DNA from: Nemertoderma westbladi
Taxonomy: Eukaryota > Xenacoelomorpha > Nemertodermatida > Nemertodermatidae
Assembly: GCA_032718475.1 (NCBI GenBank)
Contig: JAUCBJ010005056.1
Coordinates: 1-24,375, forward strand
DNA length: 24,375 bases
Direction: 5' to 3'
Shown here: positions 19,327-24,375 of the stretch, in pieces
Position numbering within the stretch: position 1 is the stretch's first letter
Layout of the letters: every line of letters begins with the position of its first letter
Notes under the pieces: model-generated
Database searches by the model: none
The model's input: the letters and a program-made list of their open reading frames with translations, nothing else
What the model was told of the DNA's origin: nothing
Made by a program: the position numbers and the translations under genes

Positions 19327-22300
19327 CTGGAAAATAGAAAATTAAAGAAACTAACGAAAGGACCAGAAGAACCTACCAAAAACACAATGTGATTTCAATA
19401 TCGTTAACACACAACAGAAATTAAGACCTTAAAACATTAAGAGGTACCTATGTAACCTTTCGGAATTTTAAGATTTTTGATATTTTGCGTTTAAAGTTGT
19501 GAAGTACAAACTTAACTTTCATGAGCAGCCATTATACAATCAGCTATGGCTTCATCAGAAAGTAGCCATAAAGCATGTTTGGATCAATAAGTAGCGAATT
19601 CATAAATTCCTCCAAAGTAAGTTAACTTGTTACATTTTCCTATAAACTCTTAGTGACAAAAATCGGGGCAAGGTGCCATTGTAACATTATCTTAATTCGG
19701 TGAAAAAGTGACTTGACTTAGTAACTTTCTTCTGAGGTCTTCAAATGTATAATTAACATTTTTAGAGAGCTCTAAAGAAAAGTATAAAAATATCCTCTAT
19801 AAATTACAAAAACTACGTTTAGTTACATAAAAACAAACAACAAAGGAGCAAGGCTTAACACGTTAAGCGCGGGAGCAAAACCACATGTTGGTCCGTTAAT
19901 GCGTTATGTGCGCCGGTGCGCATTGTATGGCATTCCTGCTAGTGCGAACATAAATTCCTTGGTTTTGACACATAGTGCGATTTGCGCACCGGTGCACATA
20001 CCGTTACATGTCCCGAAGTGCGATAGGCGCATCCGTGCTCATTTTTTTGACTTCATTTTAATCATTGATGTTAATTGTTTCGGCTGTCATCATGTTATAC
20101 CTCATCATTATGCAATAATTCTACAAAAAACTGCATCTCTGTAGCTATTTATACTTCCAGTCCATAGAGTTAACCACTAATGAAGTATTGCAAAATAGTC
20201 CAATTTGTATATGAGATCCTTTTGGTTTATATTAGTTTTAGTTTTGGATCGGATTTTGATGTTTCTCTCAAATTTATAAAGATCAATGCAACTATTTACG
20301 GACATTTAAACCGTCCATTGTTTGTCTGTTAGTCTGTCCGTCACAGCAAAAACTTTGATGCCGTAAGTCTGGCTACATTTATTTGCACTGCTATTTTTAT
20401 TTGAAATGCCCGTGTCACCGCAAATATGACTATAACCTATGCGATTATCAACTGTCCGTTATCTTCTGTCTGCTCTTTATTTGTCTGTCTATCTTGTTTT
20501 ATTACATTATTATATTGCAAGAGAATATATAAGTTTTGCCCACCAAATCTTTTAATATTAATAATAATCAATATCTGTATCATATTACAGATATTGATTA
20601 TTACACCTGATACTTTAAAACACTGCAATGACCTCGTATTTGAGCTCCAGTGTTCAGAATAACATTTGACACAAATTGGAATTTGAGCACCGTTTGTGAC
20701 ATAAGTTGACGGCATGGAAACCAGATATGACGTCATTTTTTATCAAAAATGACTCATTACGTCACTATACACATCCGCACTACAGGAAAACACGATATTA
20801 TTCCCTCCCGTATTTCAGGAGTGCACAAGGAATGCGCACCGGTGCTCAAACCGCACTTTCTATCCGATTGGGTGCTTATTGGTCCGCACTAACGGGAATG
20901 TTAGAGATACACACCGGTGCACATTTGGCGCTCAACTTGTTAATAAATTGAGAAAGGCATACTTTCAATTCCAGAAGTTGGGCAGAGTATGCCTAAAGAA
21001 TGAGTGAGGAGATACTTACAGAATCTGTTTTGTTGAAGAATTGTTCGCTAGATATTGATTTATTATTGGTGAATCGCTGTTGGGCTTCGTTGCTGGAATC
21101 CCCGGTGTAAGTAGAACGTGCTGACTTGGTACCGGGGGTGGGACGGTCGTTGAATCGATCAGTTGTAGAAGTACGGATCACCTACGTGAGTATGTGATAA
21201 AAAGCCGGTCAGAGATCCATCAACGGTGGAACTATGGTCCGAATAACTCTAAGGTGCAAAGCCCGCAGGAGGATTCATCAAAAACGCTAACAGATGGGAA
21301 TTAAATTTTCAAACACACAATTTTTGAATTAAATTCGAGTCTGTCAAAATATCAATTTTGTAAGCAGCTCTAAACTCCGCAAGGTAATTTAAGTTGATCA
21401 TGCGAATGAATATATTATTTTGTTCAATGAATATGTTGTTACATAAGTCCTATAGAATCGAAAACATTTCAATTTATCTTCCAAGCTCAACATGTTTACC
21501 TGGATTTTTGTGATAGACTTGAATACAAAATATAGATTCGGTACAGCAATAATTATATAAAATAAAGGGATAAAATACAACCCATTCAAAACGGCAGGCA
21601 GAAAAGTTTTTACCAGTTACGTTATTATTAATTAATAAGGTGAGGAAAGTCAAGTGGAAATATTGTGTCCACTTGAGTAAATACCAAGTTACTCACTGAC
21701 AGACAACCAGGCAATCAATACGTCCGTGTACTGGGTTGAGATATATTATTACTCACCTCGAATCCGTCATCTAAAGCGTCGCTGTAATCTCTGTTGTCCC
21801 GGGATTGGGACCATTGGGACGGAGGAGGCAGGTCCCACGACGAGCGATCTTCTAAACCCCGCATACTATCTCGGCTCCTGCAATATAGTATAAAGTTGGG
21901 ATGGAGAGAAAACGATTCAGAAATACCAAACCGTTTATATCAAGAATTAAAGTTAATAATTAAATTAAATATTTCAATTATTTAACATATTGACGACTGG
22001 ATGACAGAAACTTGTTTACAAAACGTATTCCTAAGCGTGGGGCGAGTCATGCAGTAGGGAATGAATATGAGCGATAATAAGTGTTAGATAATAAGTTTAG
22101 AGTGTGTCCTGTAGTGTATTAACTAATTATCCAACACATGGCCGCGTATTATACTCCGATATTAATAACATAAACAAATAAGGAAATAAATATAAAACAA
22201 AGAGTTAAGAAACTAAGTCTTTAACACAATATGAAAGAGAGAGGGTGTAATAAAATGGGGATCGTATTAATGGGGAACGGTTGTTAACACAAACGTAAGT

Positions 22301-24375
22301 AAGTCATTATTGAGTTGTAAATCGGCTCAAAGATTGCATCAAAAATAAACCAAAACATTTCGTCTCGTATCATCGAAACATACAGGGTAAATAATAATTA
22401 TGTCACATACTAAAGACCCTTTAGACAAATTAAGATTTTTACACAGTGTGGCCCTTTTGGTTTTCTAACGATTTATGCCACTTCCAAGTAGTACGATAAT
22501 CTATTTGATCAACACACACACACTACTTACAGTACACTGTAAGGAAGTATGGGACTGACGCACGCAAAGTATGATGGAAACCAAGTTCATTATGTAACAA
22601 TATAGAAAAGGCCAACTAAAGTAAATTTATAAAATTAATAGCGAAATATTTATAACTTACACCATCGCGTGCAAATTAGCACAGAATCAGTATCATTAAT
22701 TTAAAACTATCAGCCCCCCCCCCCCCCCCCACAGGGATGGCATAACGAAACGAAACGACGCATATTAATGTACCGAAGTACTAAATTATATTACAATATC
22801 AAGGCGTTGGGATGGGGGGGGGGGGGGTTACATTTAAAACTTTTATTTATAAAAATAATTTTAGAAAACGAAAACCAAACTAAACGAAACGAAAAACGAA
22901 TTTAAAATTTATGAAACGAAACGAAAATTTGATCGAATTGGTAAACACGAAAACGAAAAAATATTTTGAAAACGAAACTAAATTGAAATTTCTTTCGTTT
23001 CGTTATGTCATCCCTGCCCTCCCATCACGCCTCCTTCCCCCCTCCCCCCTCGCAACCACCTACTCCCATCACTCCTCCCCCCTCCCACCCCCCCCCCCCA
23101 ACGACTGACTCCATCAGCTTCAGGCAGCTTCACGACGCCTATGATGATTGCCAATTGGCAACACCGCGGGGCTGCAAGGAATTGAACCCCATAGTCGGTG
23201 TGGGTTCGATGTTAGATCGGACTGCTTCCCGGGGGGCCCCCGACTTCTCAGAGGGACTTCATAATGTCCCCCTACCCCATACCGAGAACCCATGCGTCCA
23301 ATGTGGATTAGACTAAACTTTTTATGCTTTTCTTTTCTTTTATTTCATATAAATATATATAGTTCGGCATTAATTGCTTATTTACTATTATAATAATACT
23401 GATGCAGATTATTACTATTGGATTGTTTATGTGTAAATATTGCATCATATGATTGATGTGGTTGTGATCTTATAGTGATTAATTATAGATGATAATGGAT
23501 CCATTTTTTGTTTGCCTATAACAAGTCATGAATTTCCAAATTAACCGCTTCTTCTAGATATATAGGGATGGATGATGGATATAATAATTTATTAAAGTGC
23601 TTAATTTTGGAGCAAAATAATATTTTACATAGAGAATCCCAACTATAAATCGATTCATCCAGCCCAACTAGTTTCCCCATGCAATCTCAACCGTCGTCAC
23701 AGAGGGATGTAGTAAAGGCAGGATGGAAAAACCGAGCAAAAATCGCATGCAATATCCCAGGTCAGCTAAAAGGTACTTAGTAACAAAAGCCAAGCCATGG
23801 TTTGGTAAAAGCTATTCATATAAAAATAAATTAATACCCATGACACCAATAAAACAGTGAACCTGGTAATGTAACACTCTTCATCAATATCTGGGATGGC
23901 GGGAGTAACGCTGTTGTCGTCAACATCGGATGTTTGTTCAATCGGATCTACAAGGCTGTTAGCAAAAACCGAGAGAAATGTGTTAGAATTACAATAGAAT
24001 ACCTTCGTGCGATAAACTAATGATCAGGTTTTGCTTAAGGAAAATCGTGGTATTTAATTAGCTAGTTTTTGTCTTTTAGGTTATATACGATTGGTTCCAT
24101 ATTGTATGACTGACTCACCTTTCACTTTTCGGTTTGTAGAATCGGTAATCGTCTAGGTCGTCTTCCACTACTGGACTGGATGACCTCCGGGCCCAGTTGC
24201 TGCTTACTCCTACCCCCCGGTGGGACTCTCCTGTTCGATCTCGATGCAGTCAGTGAAGGCGGAGTGGCCTATAGTTCCCCGGTTCGAGCCCACCGTATTG
24301 CCACCTAGTAACCCCATTCCCAGCCGGTCTATCTGAGCGGCCGTTGGGACTCCTTGGAACTGAGTCTCTCTCCCT
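19096..24375 (-). CDS. ARFGAP2: ADP-ribosylation factor GTPase-activating protein 2/3, C-terminal half (5 exons)
   Basis: Five - strand exons join in frame (24375-24119, 23955-23863, 21877-21757, 21181-21020, 19326-19096). ArfGAP2/3 (yeast Glo3) stimulates GTP hydrolysis by Arf1 on Golgi COPI coats. The visible part lacks the N-terminal zinc-finger GAP domain, which must lie beyond the window. It shows the downstream family marks in order: RLGMGLL, then GHSAFTDCIEIEQESP, an acidic DDLDDYRFYKPKSE linker, and the Glo3 motif with NEAQQRF and two ISS repeats (ISSEQFF and ISSDQYFG). Last is the C-terminal amphipathic helix GVTQVAGRLSKMATGVMQT, ending IQDKYY. All introns are GT-AG with matching phases (2, 2, 0, 0). 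The first exon needs a one-base correction at C6 24213-24218. Whether to call it ARFGAP2 or ARFGAP3 is arbitrary, because invertebrates usually have one co-orthologue. Confidence 0.92.
19855..20943. mobile_element. piggyBac-type non-autonomous element, TTAA-flanked
   Basis: TTAA at 19855-19858 and 20940-20943 flanks a 1,081-bp body with inverted ends CACGTTAAGCGC (19859-19870) and the complement of CAAGTTGAGCGC (20928-20939), 10 of 12 identical. TTAA duplication is the hallmark of piggyBac transposons. Just inside both ends are GCGC(A)CCGGTGC motifs (near 19911, 19985, 20834 and 20910), built on the palindrome CACCGGTG, probably subterminal transposase-binding repeats. The interior has CTGTC-rich DNA and a perfect hairpin, with no transposase ORF. 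It lies in the last ArfGAP2/3 intron. Confidence 0.75.
20562..20603. repeat. Perfect 18-bp hairpin, 6-base loop
   Basis: TAATAATCAATATCTGTA (20562-20579) and its exact complement (20586-20603) are separated by TCATAT. It is located inside the piggyBac-type element. Confidence 0.9.
21020..21181 (-). CDS. ARFGAP2: ArfGAP2/3 exon with first ISS repeat (162 bases)
   Basis: The acceptor is CACGTAG and the donor GTAAGT. The 54 codons start VIRTSTTDRF and hold the Glo3-motif signature NEAQQRF..NKSISSEQFF. Both ends are phase 0. Confidence 0.92.
21182..21756 (-). other. ArfGAP2/3 intron of 575 bases
   Basis: AT-rich with no recognisable element or exon. Confidence 0.7.
21757..21877 (-). CDS. ARFGAP2: ArfGAP2/3 exon of 121 bases
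   Basis: The acceptor is TATATTGCAG and the donor GTGAGT. It encodes SRDSMRGLEDRSSWDLPPPS and ends YSDALDDGFE. The SRDxMRG block is conserved in ArfGAP2/3 before the Glo3 motif. It enters at phase 2 and leaves at phase 0. Confidence 0.88.
22714..22730 (+). repeat. C17 homopolymer
   Basis: It directly abuts the left end of the hAT-type element and supplies most of its apparent target-site duplication. Confidence 0.9.
22732..23016. mobile_element. hAT-type MITE with AACGAAACG-rich interior (285 bp)
   Basis: Terminal inverted repeats: CAGGGATGGCATAACGAAAC at the left, and the complement of CAGGGATGACATAACGAAAC at the right, 19 of 20 identical. CAGGG ends are typical of hAT transposons. The flanking eight bases are CCCCCCCA (22724-22731) and CCCTCCCA (23017-23024), a 7-of-8 match as expected for the hAT 8-bp duplication. 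The interior has many AACGAAACG and AAAACGAAAA words and a G14 tract (22814-22827), with no transposase. It is therefore non-autonomous. Confidence 0.78.
22814..22827 (+). repeat. G14 homopolymer inside the hAT-type MITE
   Basis: A run of 14 G lies in the left third of the element. Confidence 0.9.
23027..23098 (+). repeat. C-rich polypyrimidine tract
   Basis: A stretch of C and T with many CCCCTCC words follows immediately after the MITE. Its own insertion-site preference for C-rich DNA may explain the neighbourhood. Confidence 0.75.
23100..23320. other. GC-richer unidentified block in the intron
   Basis: Noticeably more GC-rich than the surrounding intron, with an open frame on + but no protein I recognise. 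It may be an unclassified repeat. Confidence 0.3.
23863..23955 (-). CDS. ARFGAP2: ArfGAP2/3 exon of 93 bases
   Basis: The acceptor is GCTAACAG and the donor CAG followed by GTTCAC, which is weak but in phase. It encodes LVDPIEQTSDVDDNS then an acidic stretch (IPDIDEE). Phase 2 at both ends keeps the frame with its neighbours. No named domain; it is part of the disordered linker. Confidence 0.8.
24119..24375 (-). CDS. ARFGAP2: ArfGAP2/3 exon, window-truncated, with frameshift
   Basis: The donor is GTGAGT (complement of 24113-24118). Upstream of the G6 run (C6 on +, 24213-24218) the frame reads RLGMGLL...IEIEQESPTGG and meets TAG at 24210-24212. Downstream the correct frame reads SSNWARRSSSP...DDYRFYKPKSE. 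One extra G would join them. The upstream end or acceptor is not certain within the window; AG sites near 24338 and 24360 are alternatives. Confidence 0.85.

Larger units (their letters stand above)
19327..21019 (-). other. ArfGAP2/3 last intron of 1,693 bases
   Basis: It is dominated by the piggyBac-type element at 19859-20939. The remainder is AT-rich and empty of recognisable features. Confidence 0.7.
21878..23862 (-). other. ArfGAP2/3 intron of 1,985 bases
   Basis: It contains the C17 tract, a hAT-type MITE (22732-23016), a C-rich tract (23027-23098) and a GC-richer unidentified block (23100-23320). The rest is AT-rich, and no further exon is evident. Confidence 0.7.

Noticed and set aside
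22911-23316. Pro/Ser-rich + ORFs
   Set aside because: They are produced by the MITE interior and the C-rich tract and lie in an ArfGAP2/3 intron.
24202-24218. A 14-base mini-intron in the ArfGAP exon instead of a frameshift
   Set aside because: GT and AG are present, but an intron of this length is not plausible; a homopolymer indel is simpler.
24280-24292. tRNA-type B box (GGTTCGAGCCC) suggesting a SINE
   Set aside because: The sequence lies inside the ArfGAP2/3 exon, whose - strand reading is conserved protein; no A box is properly placed.

Overview
This is nuclear DNA from an animal, almost certainly an invertebrate, with an AT-rich, transposon-rich genome. The evidence is spliced GT-AG exons of a conserved eukaryotic gene (ArfGAP2/3, the Glo3 family), degenerate LINE retrotransposons, a tRNA-derived SINE candidate, short inverted-repeat transposons, and long G or C homopolymers. 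The species cannot be named from sequence alone.

Layout from left to right. 1-1727: a frameshifted LINE (family A) on the + strand. 1963-2501: a shorter remnant of a different LINE (family B). 2671-2788: five CGATAAG motifs. 3371-5359: a TATA box and an intronless gene for a secreted 634-residue protein (lectin-like propeller, Ig-like domain, helical tail). 5360-6968: gene-free, with CTGTC-rich repeats and G24. 6969-8430: a third LINE (family C) on the - strand. 8431-10160: a C23 tract, a roughly 76-bp tandem repeat, an orphan histone-like promoter and a tRNA-like SINE candidate. 10479-11183: an intronless four-helix membrane protein on the - strand. 11184-14140: gene-free, with a perfect 16-bp CRE palindrome and an inverted-repeat element of about 1 kb. 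14190-17717: an unbroken 1,175-residue low-complexity ORF that may be the last exon of a longer gene. 18038-18590: a scrambled copy of LINE family A. 19096-24375: the five 3'-most exons of ArfGAP2/3 on the - strand, 5'-truncated by the window edge. Its introns carry a TTAA-flanked piggyBac-type non-autonomous element and a hAT-type MITE.

The three non-ArfGAP protein genes show no shared pathway. The long ORF and ArfGAP2/3 converge, and the scrambled LINE lies between their 3' ends. The most useful observations are the composite intronless secreted protein, the likely one-base homopolymer error in an ArfGAP exon, the two well-bounded non-autonomous DNA transposons, the scrambled LINE with microhomology junctions, and the histone-type promoter that has no histone gene.
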